From contig NZ_VIGB01000003.1 of assembly GCF_006636205.1 (NCBI RefSeq), forward strand, positions 806,001 through 870,000: a DNA stretch of 64,000 nucleotides, given 5' to 3'. The stretch is from Kitasatospora acidiphila (lineage in GTDB: Bacteria; Actinomycetota; Actinomycetes; Streptomycetales; Streptomycetaceae). The position numbers and the translations under genes are program-made. Positions 51,520 to 59,169 of the stretch are shown here, one piece after another (the stretch's first letter is position 1; every line of letters begins with the position of its first letter). The notes beneath the pieces are model-generated. The model worked only from the letters and a program-made list of their open reading frames with translations, had not been told where the DNA came from and did no database searches.

Positions 51520-52067
51520 TGACTGAAGATCTCGCAGCTCCCGCCCCCGGCACGGCCTCTGACGGACTGCCGGACCACGAGGTGCGCACCGCGCTGCTCC
51601 GGCTGCTGGCGGCCGAGGGCGCCGTGACCGCCACCCTGGCGGCCCAGCGGCTCGGCTACAGCTCCGGCCTCTGCTCGTTCCACCTGCGCCAACTGGCCCG
51701 CCACGGCCGGATCGAGCCGGTGCCCACCAGCGGTGGCCGGGCCCGCCCCTGGCGCCTGCGGCAGGCCGCCGGCGACGAGCCGCCGACGGCTCAGTTCGAC
51801 CAGCTGGCACGGCGCCTGGAGGACGAGAGCTACCAGCGCTGGCTGGCCCGCCGCGAGCAGGCGGAGCCGCAGTGGCGGCAGGACGAGGCCTTCAGCTCGG
51901 TCGTCTATCTGACCCCCGAGGAGCTCGGCCGGGTCGCCGACTCGGTGCGCCGACTGCTCGCCGAGTTCCAGCACCGCGAGGCCGACCCGGCCAACCGGCC
52001 CGCCACCGCCCGCCCGGTCGCCGCCATCACCCGGCTCTTCCCACTGCTGCCCGAACCAGCGGAGTGA
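51519..52067 (+). CDS. ArsR-like winged-helix regulator
   Basis: A 182-residue protein with an N-terminal ArsR-type HTH (~15-75): DHEVRTALLRLLAAEGAVTA, then LGYSSGLCSFHLRQLARHGR and the wing PTSGGRARPWRL. The remainder (~85-182) is helical (FDQLARRLEDESYQRWLARR) and has no recognised ligand motif; the classic metal-binding cysteines of ArsR are absent. Its GTG start coincides with the end of operator 2. It diverges from a peptide deformylase gene, a probable target. What it senses is unknown. Confidence 0.82.
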   Translation: MTEDLAAPAPGTASDGLPDHEVRTALLRLLAAEGAVTATLAAQRLGYSSGLCSFHLRQLARHGRIEPVPTSGGRARPWRLRQAAGDEPPTAQFDQLARRLEDESYQRWLARREQAEPQWRQDEAFSSVVYLTPEELGRVADSVRRLLAEFQHREADPANRPATARPVAAITRLFPLLPEPAE

Positions 52068-52138
52068 GCGAGTTGGCCGGACCAGGGTCCGCCGAAAACC
52101 CCTGTTCAAACGCGCTGCCACTGGCTAGCTTCGCAGCC

Positions 52139-53041
52139 ATGGACCTCCCAACCACCCCCGCAGGCAGCCGATTCGACGGACTCGACACCAAGGCGGTGGC
52201 CGCGGCCGCCGTCGCCGTGCTGCTCTGGGCCTCCGCCTTCGTGGCGATCCGCACCGCCGCCAAACACTTCGGCCCCGGTGAACTGGCGCTCGGCCGACTG
52301 GTGGTGGGGTCCGTGGCGCTGCTCGCCGTCTGGGCGTTACGCCGGGAGGGGCTGCCCCGACGCGGCGCCTGGCCGGGCATCGTGGTGTCGGGGCTGCTCT
52401 GGTTCGGGCTCTACATGGTGGCGCTCAACTGGGGTGAGCAGAAGGTCGATGCGGGCACCGCCGCGATGGTGGTCAACATCGGCCCGCTGGCGATCGCGCT
52501 GCTCGGCGGGCTGGTGCTCAAGGAGGGCTTCCCGCGCGGCCTGCTCGCCGGGATGGCGGTCTCGTTCGCCGGGGCGGTGGTGGTGGGCGTATCCAGCAGC
52601 GGCAGCGGGCATGGCTCGTCCGTCCTCGGAGTGCTGCTCTGCCTGCTGGCCGCGCTGCTCTACGCGGGCGGTGTGGTGGCCCAGAAGCCCGCGCTCCGGC
52701 ACGGCACCGCCCTCCAGGTGACCGCCTTCGGCTGCCTGATCGGCACCGTCGCCTGCCTGCCGTTCACCCCCTCGCTGCTCCACCAGTTGCACCGCGCCCC
52801 GCTCTCCGCCGACCTGGACCTGGTCTACCTGGGCCTGTTCCCGACCGCGCTGGCCTTCGGCGTCTGGGCCTACGCCCTGTCCCGGAGCACCGCCGGACGG
52901 ATGGGCGCGACCACCTACGCCGTGCCGGCCCTGGTGGTCCTGATGTCCTGGGCCGCCCTCGGCGAGGTGCCCGGCTGGCTCACCCTGCTGGGCGGCTGCC
53001 TCTGCCTGGGCGGCGTCGCCCTGTCGCGACGCCGCAGTTGA
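52139..53041 (+). CDS. EamA/DMT-family exporter
   Basis: A 300-residue protein with ten spans and two EamA repeats: VLLWASAFVAIRTAAKHFGP opens the first and LLCLLAALLYAGGVVAQKPA the second. The family exports amino acids, metabolites or drugs. Codon 67 is TTA (52337-52339), so expression may depend on the bldA tRNA. TAGCTT (52126-52131) ends 7 bp before ATG 52139, so the transcript may be leaderless. The stop codon lies inside the first unit of a 35-bp tandem repeat. Confidence 0.9.
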   Translation: MDLPTTPAGSRFDGLDTKAVAAAAVAVLLWASAFVAIRTAAKHFGPGELALGRLVVGSVALLAVWALRREGLPRRGAWPGIVVSGLLWFGLYMVALNWGEQKVDAGTAAMVVNIGPLAIALLGGLVLKEGFPRGLLAGMAVSFAGAVVVGVSSSGSGHGSSVLGVLLCLLAALLYAGGVVAQKPALRHGTALQVTAFGCLIGTVACLPFTPSLLHQLHRAPLSADLDLVYLGLFPTALAFGVWAYALSRSTAGRMGATTYAVPALVVLMSWAALGEVPGWLTLLGGCLCLGGVALSRRRS

Positions 53042-53140
53042 GGCCGTGGCAGGTCAACTCCCGAAACGCGAGTTGAGGCCGTGGCAGGTCAACTCCCGAA
53101 ACGCGAGTTGAGGCCGTGACAGGTCAACTCCCGTAGCGCA
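53036..53140. repeat. 35-bp tandem repeat x 3 between convergent genes
   Basis: Units at 53036-53070, 53071-53105 and 53106-53140; the first two are identical and the third has a few changes. At the unit joins GAGTTGA and TCAACTC form an inverted repeat. The plus-strand stop of the EamA gene (TGA 53039-53041) lies in unit 1. The minus-strand stop of the ADP-ribosylglycohydrolase (53124-53126) lies in unit 3. So each copy can supply a stop codon on either strand and a hairpin. Confidence 0.92.
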
Positions 53141-54470
53141 GCCGCTGATAGCGATCCCAGAGATCCCGCCGGTTGCGGTGCCCGAAGAACTGCTCCAGCA
53201 GGACCTCCAGGAAGACGGCCTCCGCCTCCGCCGTCCCGCCCCGGTAGCGGTCGCGGGCCGACTCCACCCACGCCGCCACCGGCCGGGCGCCGCTCCCGAC
53301 CGGCTCGATGTCCACCGTGAAGATGCAATTGCCCGTCCAGCTACGGAAGATCAGGAGTCGGTTGCCGTCGAGGACCGCCTGCCACTTCTCCTCCATGCCC
53401 GACGGCTGCACGCCGTGCCGGACTCGCTGCCACTGGCCGGGCGTCCACGCCAAGTCCGGCACCGCGAGCGGCTTCGGGTTCAGTATCGGCCTCACCGGGG
53501 TCACATCGCCGGGCCCGGCGTCGGCGCCGAGGTTCTCGGGCTCGACCCAGTCGGGCAGTTGCTCGACGGCGGCCAGCCACTCCCCGGGGATGCCCGCAAC
53601 TCCCAACCGGGCCGCCAGGATTCCGCCGACGATCGCGCAGGTGGTGTCCACATCGCCGCCGGCCGAGGCGGTCGCCCGCAGCCCGGCGGCGAAGTCGTCC
53701 AGGTGCCGGGCGGCGCACCAGAGCGTGAACGGCACGGTGTCGAACGCGCTGACGTTGCGCCCGTTGCCCAACTTGTGTTCGGCCAGCTCCTCATGGGGCT
53801 GCGCGGTCAGCTCCAGGGCCTCGCAGATCGCGTCCCGGATCCGGCCCGCCGGGGTCAGCTCGATCACCGGGCGCAGCAGCTCCTCGGGGGCCGGCAGGCG
53901 CCCTCGGCTGCCGGCCGCCACCGCCGCCGCGACCGCCACGGCCACCGTGCCGGCGACCGCCTCGGGGTGGGTGTGCGTCACCTCCGCCGAGCGTGCGGCC
54001 TGCCAGGCCGCCTCCGCCGGGTCGACCGCGAACCAGGCGCCGAGCGGTGCGACCCGCATCGCCGCGCCGTTCCCCCAGGAACCCTGTCCGTCGAACAGCT
54101 TGGCGGCCCGCTCCTGCTGCCACCCGCTCTCCCGGCTCTCGCGGAGCAGCTGGTTCATCGCCGCGCCATAGCCGCGGTCGAAGTCGTGGTGCTCGGCGAA
54201 GGAGTGGTCTAGTTCCCGCTGGTCGACGGTGCCGCGCAGCCGGAGCGCGGCGAAGACCGAGCAGGCCATCTCGGCGTCGTCGGTCCAGGGCCAGGGGGCG
54301 GCGGGCAGGTCACCCGCGCGGAGCACGGCCAGGGTCTCGGGGACGAAGTGCTGGGCGCCGTACGCATCGCCCACGGCCACGCCGTACAGCGAGTCGCGCG
54401 CGGCGGCACGGTGATTGAAGGAGCTCCAGGAAGTGGTCGAATCGGTCGAAGAAGAGAAGTGATCAGACAT
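53124..54470 (-). CDS. ADP-ribosylglycohydrolase family protein with extra C-terminal domain
   Basis: A 448-residue protein. Residues ~25-330 are an ADP-ribosylglycohydrolase (DraG/ARH) domain: SLYGVAVGDAYGAQHFVPET, WPWTDDAEMACSVFAALRLR (Thr-Asp-Asp metal ligands), GSWGNGAAMRVAPLGAWFAV and the C-terminal metal motif GGDVDTTCAIVGGILAARLG. The last ~110 residues (WQRVRHGVQPSGMEEKWQAVLDG...) form a separate domain of unknown function. These enzymes remove ADP-ribose from proteins or nucleic acids. ATG 54470 lies 6 bp from a -10-like TTATGT, so it may be leaderless. Confidence 0.86.
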   Translation of the reverse strand: MSDHFSSSTDSTTSWSSFNHRAAARDSLYGVAVGDAYGAQHFVPETLAVLRAGDLPAAPWPWTDDAEMACSVFAALRLRGTVDQRELDHSFAEHHDFDRGYGAAMNQLLRESRESGWQQERAAKLFDGQGSWGNGAAMRVAPLGAWFAVDPAEAAWQAARSAEVTHTHPEAVAGTVAVAVAAAVAAGSRGRLPAPEELLRPVIELTPAGRIRDAICEALELTAQPHEELAEHKLGNGRNVSAFDTVPFTLWCAARHLDDFAAGLRATASAGGDVDTTCAIVGGILAARLGVAGIPGEWLAAVEQLPDWVEPENLGADAGPGDVTPVRPILNPKPLAVPDLAWTPGQWQRVRHGVQPSGMEEKWQAVLDGNRLLIFRSWTGNCIFTVDIEPVGSGARPVAAWVESARDRYRGGTAEAEAVFLEVLLEQFFGHRNRRDLWDRYQRLRYGS

Positions 54471-54476
54471 CAGCAG

Positions 54477-54483
54477 ACATAAT
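54477..54483. promoter_or_regulatory. Shared AT-rich -10 for divergent transcripts
   Basis: CATAAT (54478-54483, plus) is a good -10 for the gene at 54512, which has a GAGAGG ribosome binding site. Its complement gives TTATGT (54482-54477, minus), six bases from the ATG of the divergent ADP-ribosylglycohydrolase. The two promoters appear to use overlapping hexamers and should compete. Confidence 0.5.
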
Positions 54484-54511
54484 CTCACCGTCACCTGCGA
54501 GAGGAACCACC

Positions 54512-55369
54512 GTGTCGCTCAACCCCGATGACCAGCTCCAGCGCGCGCTCGCCTTCCGTGATCTGCATGCCGCGCCGGGTGCCTTCGTCATGCCCAATGT
54601 GTGGGACGCCGGCACGGCCAGCCTGCTGACCGGGCTCGGCTACCAGGCGCTGGCCGGCACCAGCGGCGGGCTGGCCAGCAGCCTCGGGCGGCCCGACGGG
54701 GCCAACCTGGTGCGGCGCGAGGAGACCCTCGCCAACGCGCGGGCGCTGGTGGGCGCCACCCATCTGCCGGTCTCCGCCGACCTGGAGGGCGGCTTCGGGG
54801 CCGGGCCCGAGCACGTCGCCGAGACCATCCGGCTCGCCGCCGATGCCGGGCTGGTCGGCGGCTCGATCGAGGACGCGACGGGCGATCCGCAGGCGCCGCT
54901 GTACCCGTTCGCCGAGGCGGTGGCGCGGGTGCGGGCGGCGGTGCTGGCGGCGCGTGAGCTCGACTTCCCGTTCACGCTGACCGCGCGGGCCGAGAACTTC
55001 CTCTACGGGCAGCCCGATCTGGACGACACCATCCGCCGCCTGCAGGCCTTCGAAGAGGCGGGCGCGGATGTGCTCTTCGCCCCCGGACTGCCCGACGCGG
55101 AGTCGGTGCGGGCCGTCTGCGCCGCCGTGTCCCGCCCGGTCAGTGTCCTGGCCGCCGGGCCGCTGCTGACGTTGACGGTGGATCAGCTCGGTGAGCTGGG
55201 CGCGCGCCGGATCAGCCTGGGCTCCGGCCTCTCCCGGGTGGCCCTCACCGCCACCCTGCACGCGGCCCGGGACATCCAGCACACCGGCTCCTTCGCCGCC
55301 CTCACCGACGCCCTGCCCTACGCCACCGTCAACGCCCTCCTCAGCGCCCCGGGCCCGGACTGGCCCTGA
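54512..55369 (+). CDS. Isocitrate lyase/PEP-mutase-family protein
   Basis: A 285-residue TIM-barrel enzyme of the PEP mutase/isocitrate lyase superfamily: GAFVMPNVWDAGTASLLTGL (substrate loop), LPVSADLEGGFGAGPEHVAE with the Mg2+-binding Asp/Glu, GGSIEDATGDPQAPLYPFAE and RAENFLYGQPDLDDTIRRLQ. These blocks occur in 2-methylisocitrate lyase-like and carboxyphosphonoenolpyruvate mutase-like proteins. The exact substrate is not deducible. GTG 54512 follows GAGAGG. Confidence 0.88.
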   Translation: MSLNPDDQLQRALAFRDLHAAPGAFVMPNVWDAGTASLLTGLGYQALAGTSGGLASSLGRPDGANLVRREETLANARALVGATHLPVSADLEGGFGAGPEHVAETIRLAADAGLVGGSIEDATGDPQAPLYPFAEAVARVRAAVLAARELDFPFTLTARAENFLYGQPDLDDTIRRLQAFEEAGADVLFAPGLPDAESVRAVCAAVSRPVSVLAAGPLLTLTVDQLGELGARRISLGSGLSRVALTATLHAARDIQHTGSFAALTDALPYATVNALLSAPGPDWP

Positions 55370-55413
55370 GCCGCCGCATCGGGCCCTACCCCCGGGAGCA
55401 CATCTGGAACAGG

Positions 55414-55460
55414 CGTCAAGAACAGGTTGACGATGGGCGATCGTCAACTTACTCTTGACG
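55414..55460 (+). promoter_or_regulatory. Four-half-site dyad and promoter of the HTH/Clp-N gene
   Basis: Half-sites: CGTCAAG (55414-55420), GTTGACGAT (55426-55434), ATCGTCAAC (55440-55448) and CTTGACG (55454-55460), with equal 5-bp spacers, so the 47-bp block is one large symmetric dyad. TTGACG (55427-55432) and TACTCT (55450-55455) with a 17-bp gap form the promoter inside it. Transcription would start about at the ATG (55462), a leaderless mRNA. A dimeric regulator binding four sites would block polymerase. Confidence 0.78.
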
Positions 55461-55461
55461 C

Positions 55462-56166
55462 ATGAGCCCACTCGACATCAACCTCGCCGACCTGATCGCC
55501 CGCCTCGACGAGGAGCTCCCCGACGCCAACGAACTGGCCCGCATCAGCGAGGCGCGCCTGCGCGCTCAGACGCTGTCCGACCTCGGTGACCAACTCATCG
55601 ACCACTACGTCACCAAGGCCAAGCAGACCGGCGCGTCCTGGACCGAGATCGGCGACGCCATCGGCGTGTCCAAGCAGGCCGCTCAGCAACGCCACACGCC
55701 CGCCGCCTTCGAGCGGTTCACCGACCTGAACCGGCACAGCATCGTGCTGGCCCAGGAGGCCGCCCGAACGCACAAGCACGACTTCATCGGCACCGAGCAC
55801 ATGCTGCTCGGCCTGCTCCGCGAACCGCGGGGCCTGGCGTACCAGGTGCTGGTGGCGAAAGCCGGGTCGGAGCAGCGCGTCCGCGACGCGATCGAGGAGG
55901 CGCTGCCGCCGGCCGGGGAGAAGGCGCTGCGCGGTCACATCGCGTTCCGGCCGGAGAGCAAGGAGGCCATCACGCAGGCACGCCGTTCATCGGTCGACCT
56001 CGGCCACGACTGGGTCGGCACGGAACACACGCTGCTGGGCCTGATCCGCACCGAGGAGAGCCCGGCCGCGCAGATCCTGCGCAACCTCGGCTTCACGTCG
56101 GACGAGCTGCACGAGACGGTCAGGACCGAGATCGCCAAGCGGCTCGCCGCACGCGACAAGGAGTAG
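55462..56166 (+). CDS. HTH plus Clp N-terminal-domain protein
   Basis: A 234-residue protein. The N-terminal ~75 residues hold a helix-turn-helix-like segment (ASWTEIGDAIGVSKQAAQQR). Residues ~80-230 are two Clp_N repeats: LAQEAARTHKHDFIGTEHML followed by LGLLREPRGLAYQVL, then SVDLGHDWVGTEHTLLGLIR. The AAA+ ATPase of ClpC is absent. Clp_N domains bind substrates or adaptors (in ClpC, MecA- and phosphoarginine-type ligands), so this may be a transcription factor controlled by Clp-like recognition (inference). It is likely leaderless and autoregulated through the four-half-site dyad upstream. Confidence 0.85.
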   Translation: MSPLDINLADLIARLDEELPDANELARISEARLRAQTLSDLGDQLIDHYVTKAKQTGASWTEIGDAIGVSKQAAQQRHTPAAFERFTDLNRHSIVLAQEAARTHKHDFIGTEHMLLGLLREPRGLAYQVLVAKAGSEQRVRDAIEEALPPAGEKALRGHIAFRPESKEAITQARRSSVDLGHDWVGTEHTLLGLIRTEESPAAQILRNLGFTSDELHETVRTEIAKRLAARDKE

Positions 56167-56309
56167 CGGAACGGTCAGCCGACGGGCGGAGCGGTTCGAG
56201 ACTGGTGAAGCGATACCACGCTGGGCCTCGGCGCGCTGGTAGAGCAATGTCGCGAACCGCCTCGTAAACCACTGGCCGATCGCATCATCCCGGAGGGAAG
56301 CTGTGCCCC

Positions 56310-56999
56310 ATGACGACCACTTTGATCACCGGGGCCAACAAGGGCCTCGGCCACGAGACCGCCCGCCGCCTGATTGCCGCGGGCCACACCGTCTACCTGG
56401 GAGCGCGCAGCATCGAGCGGGGCGCGGCGGCCGCAGCCGAGCTCGGCGCCCGGTTAGTGCAACTCGATGTCACCGACGATGCGTCAGTCGCCGCCGCAGT
56501 GGCCACCATTGAGGCCGACGGCAACCTGGACGTGCTGGTCAACAACGCCGGAATCGAGGTGCGGTCACCGGAGGGCGACATCATCGGCGCCGCGGAGCTG
56601 ACCGCCGATGTGATGCGCGAGGTGTTCGAGACCAACGTCTTCGGCCTGGTCCGGGTGACCCACGCCTTCCTGCCGCTGCTGGAACGCTCCGCCGCCCCGG
56701 TCGTGGTCAATGTCAGCAGCGGCACGGCGTCGCTGGCCCTGGCCGGCAAGGGGTACCCGGGAGTGGCCTACCCGGCCTCCAAGACCGCGGTCAACATGCT
56801 CACCGTGCAGTTCGCCAAGGCGTTCCCACTGATGCGGATCAACGCCGTGGAGCCCGGCTACACCGCGACGGACCTGAACCGGCACGAGGGCACACAGACC
56901 GTCGAGCAGGGCGCCGAGATCATCGTTCGGATGGCTCAGCTGGGGCCGGACGGCCCGACCGGCGGCTACTTCGGCGCGGCGGGCCCTCTGGCCTGGTAG
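56310..56999 (+). CDS. Short-chain dehydrogenase/reductase (classical SDR)
   Basis: A 229-residue SDR: TLITGANKGLGHETARRLIA (TGxxxGxG cofactor loop), LDVLVNNAGIEV (NNAG), VVVNVSSGTASLALAGKGYP with the catalytic Ser, and YPASKTAVNMLTVQFAKAF (YxxxK). Asp and Arg residues after the first strand cannot settle NAD versus NADP. Codon 49 is TTA (56454-56456), so translation may depend on bldA. The ribosome binding site GGAGGG lies about ten bases upstream. Confidence 0.92.
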   Translation: MTTTLITGANKGLGHETARRLIAAGHTVYLGARSIERGAAAAAELGARLVQLDVTDDASVAAAVATIEADGNLDVLVNNAGIEVRSPEGDIIGAAELTADVMREVFETNVFGLVRVTHAFLPLLERSAAPVVVNVSSGTASLALAGKGYPGVAYPASKTAVNMLTVQFAKAFPLMRINAVEPGYTATDLNRHEGTQTVEQGAEIIVRMAQLGPDGPTGGYFGAAGPLAW

Positions 57000-57194
57000 G
57001 CGACGAGGTTTACGATGCGGTCCAGGATGTCACCGGCCAGGGCCGTGACGTGACAACGGCCGCACGGGTTCTTCGGATGTGACCAAGAAGTAGGCCCGTA
57101 CGGCCTTGAGTCAGGAACCCTGGCGGACGGGAGCCCGATCCGTAACAGCAGGTACTGATACTGCCGCCGGAGCCCTCGGAGCGGCCGCCACCGG

Positions 57195-58166
57195 TCAGGC
57201 AGGTTGCGCTGCCGCCTGGTCCTCCGGCGCCTCGCTCACCACCGGCGGCTGACCCTGCCGGCCTTCGCGGTGCCGGCGCTCGATGCGCTGCCCCCATCCG
57301 GCGCCGACCACGATCAGGACCGCGCCGATGGCGCCGTACAGCCCGAGGTGGTCGCCGCCGAGGAGTACGCCGACCAGCAGCGCCCAGACGGGTTCGGTCC
57401 CGAGCAGCAGGCTTACCCGGGAGGGCGAGGTGGTGCGTACGGCCCACGTCTGGACGACGAACGCGAAGACCGTGCAGATCAGCGCGAGGTAGAGCAGATC
57501 GGCCCACTGCACCGGCCCGAGCCGGGAGACGAGGGTGGCGAGGGACACGGCGGAGCCTCGGACCAGTGGGCCGGCCAGGCAGAACAGCACGGCCGCCGTG
57601 GTGAGTTGGATGAAGGTGAGGCTGAGCGAGTCGTACGCCTTCCCGGCGGACCGTCGGTGCATCACGGTCACGTGCACGGCGCGGATGGCCGCGGCGGCCA
57701 GGATCAGCCAGTCGCCGAGGGTCGGGGCGTGCAGACCGGAGCGGGAGGCCAGCAGGCCGACGCCGACCACGGCCATCACCGCGGCGAGGAAGAACCGGGC
57801 GGGGAGCCAGGAACGGCTCACGCTGCTCTCCAGCAGCGGGGTCATGACGATGGTGAGGCTGATGATGAGCCCGGCGTTGGTCGCGGTGGTGTGGGCGACG
57901 CCGAAGGTCTCGAACGCGAAGATCACAGCGAGGATCAGGCCGAGCAGCGCCCCGGTGACGATCTCACCCCGGCCGGCTCCCCGCAGCCTGCGCAGGGCGA
58001 GCGGCAGCATCGCCGCCGCGGTGACCACGAACCGCAGGGCGAGGACGGCGACGACGGTGGCGGGCGTGACGAGCTCCTTGACGGCCAGGTAGGTGGAGCC
58101 CCAGACGGCTGCCACGAGCAGCAGCAGGACGTCGATCAGGCCGGCGCGTGACTGGTTCTCCCGCAA
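57195..58166 (-). CDS. EamA/DMT-family transporter
   Basis: A 323-residue ten-span exporter: LLVAAVWGSTYLAVKELVTP (TM1), ALLGLILAVIFAFETFGVAH, TTATNAGLIISLTIVMTPLL, and the second repeat LILAAAAIRAVHVTVMHRRS ... VSLLLGTEPVWALLVGVLLG. A hydrophilic tail follows. The substrate is probably an amino acid or small metabolite. Start TTG 58166 is used because GGAGGAGAG lies upstream and the frame lacks ATG. It differs from the EamA gene at 52139 and is not a tandem duplicate. Confidence 0.87.
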   Translation of the reverse strand: MRENQSRAGLIDVLLLLVAAVWGSTYLAVKELVTPATVVAVLALRFVVTAAAMLPLALRRLRGAGRGEIVTGALLGLILAVIFAFETFGVAHTTATNAGLIISLTIVMTPLLESSVSRSWLPARFFLAAVMAVVGVGLLASRSGLHAPTLGDWLILAAAAIRAVHVTVMHRRSAGKAYDSLSLTFIQLTTAAVLFCLAGPLVRGSAVSLATLVSRLGPVQWADLLYLALICTVFAFVVQTWAVRTTSPSRVSLLLGTEPVWALLVGVLLGGDHLGLYGAIGAVLIVVGAGWGQRIERRHREGRQGQPPVVSEAPEDQAAAQPA

Positions 58167-58260
58167 GGGTTGTTCTCTCCTCCGTGCCGATGGGTGTTGC
58201 TCCGCCGCGGATGAACGTACCAGTGCGGATCAGCAAGAGGATCTTCGTCTCGCTCCCGGC

Positions 58261-58545
58261 TCACAACCCCCGGATGGCCTCGCCCAGTTCGGTCCCGTAG
58301 GAGGCCCAGCAGATGATCGAGCCATCGTCGCCGAGCTGGCCCATGCACCACTCCCCGTCCGCTCGCACCAGGCACAGCCCATGGAACGAGAGGATGACGT
58401 CAGGCTGGAGTGGGAGGTAGTCGTGCCGGCCGAACTCCTCGATGACGACGAACCGTTCGAGGGACAGCAGGACCGCTTCCGAGTCCCCTGATTCGGAGCG
58501 CACCCGCTCCATCGTCCACCCGTCGGGAAGGCCTGTTTCCACCAC
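58261..58545 (-). CDS. Small protein of unknown function
   Basis: A 94-residue ORF in the reading frame with best codon bias, with features VVIEEFGRHDYLPLQPDVIL, SFHGLCLVRADGEWCMGQLG and DDGSIICWASYGTELGEAIR. It is rich in Trp/Cys and acidic residues, with a beta-rich pattern like small immunity or Imm-type proteins. No family is recognised. The start is uncertain (GTG 58545 or 58542). It lies between the convergently placed EamA gene and a DinB-family gene that starts 64 bp upstream on the other strand. Confidence 0.55.
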   Translation of the reverse strand: MVETGLPDGWTMERVRSESGDSEAVLLSLERFVVIEEFGRHDYLPLQPDVILSFHGLCLVRADGEWCMGQLGDDGSIICWASYGTELGEAIRGL

Positions 58546-58608
58546 CCCATGGTCGCATGCGATAACTCGGTGGCGCGACCGGCTCATTGCGTAGCAGCAT
58601 GGCGCAGC

Positions 58609-59169
58609 ATGAGTGACCGACCCGCGCGCTGGACCCAGGCAACCGTCTACCCCGACATGTGGGCCGATCCGGACGACGACCCCCGCAACAGCGAAGGTCC
58701 GGACCCGGAAGGCGAATTGGCCACGCTGCTGGACTACCTGACCAACTACCGGCTGACCCTGCGGATGAAGTGCGCGGGCCTGAACGCGGAGCAGTTGGCC
58801 CGTCGCTCGGTTCCGCCGTCGACGATGTCGCTGCTCGGACTGGTCCGGCACCTCGCCGAGGTGGAACGGGACTGGCGCAACTGGCTCACCGATGCCGACC
58901 CGCTGCCGAAGCTGTACGGCAAGCGCGACGCGGACTTCGACGGAGCCGTCGCCGAGCAGGCCGTGGTCGACGCCGCGTACGCCGATCTGGAGCGCGAGCA
59001 GGCCGCGACCGACGCCGCGCTGGCCGAGTTCCCGGACCTGGGCGAGCGGGCGGGCAAGGACGGGGTCTCCATTCGGTCACTGATGGTGCACAGGATCGAG
59101 GAGTACGCCCGTCACTGCGGGCAGGCCGACCTGTTGCGCGAGTGCGTCGACGGGCGGGTGGGCCAGTGA
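58609..59169 (+). CDS. DinB-family protein (DUF664, mycothiol-transferase type)
   Basis: A 186-residue four-helix-bundle DinB protein: LDYLTNYRLTLRMKCAGLNA, MSLLGLVRHLAEVERDWRNW and SLMVHRIEEYARHCGQADLL. Conserved His residues (RHLAEVE, VHRIEEYARH) form a metal site in the family. DUF664 members include bacillithiol/mycothiol S-transferases acting on small electrophiles. ATG 58609 was chosen by the usual N-terminal extent. The last codons overlap the next gene (TGA/GTG), indicating coupling. Confidence 0.85.
   Translation: MSDRPARWTQATVYPDMWADPDDDPRNSEGPDPEGELATLLDYLTNYRLTLRMKCAGLNAEQLARRSVPPSTMSLLGLVRHLAEVERDWRNWLTDADPLPKLYGKRDADFDGAVAEQAVVDAAYADLEREQAATDAALAEFPDLGERAGKDGVSIRSLMVHRIEEYARHCGQADLLRECVDGRVGQ

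Noticed and set aside
56205-56300. tRNA-like sequence between the Clp-N and SDR genes
   Set aside because: GGTAGAGCAA resembles a D-arm, but no anticodon or T-arm (GGTTCGAATC) follows in a cloverleaf.
57000-57194. Possible transposase remnant after the SDR gene
   Set aside because: Fragments such as VTSRPWPVTSWT look formerly coding, but no motif or inverted repeat confirms an insertion sequence.
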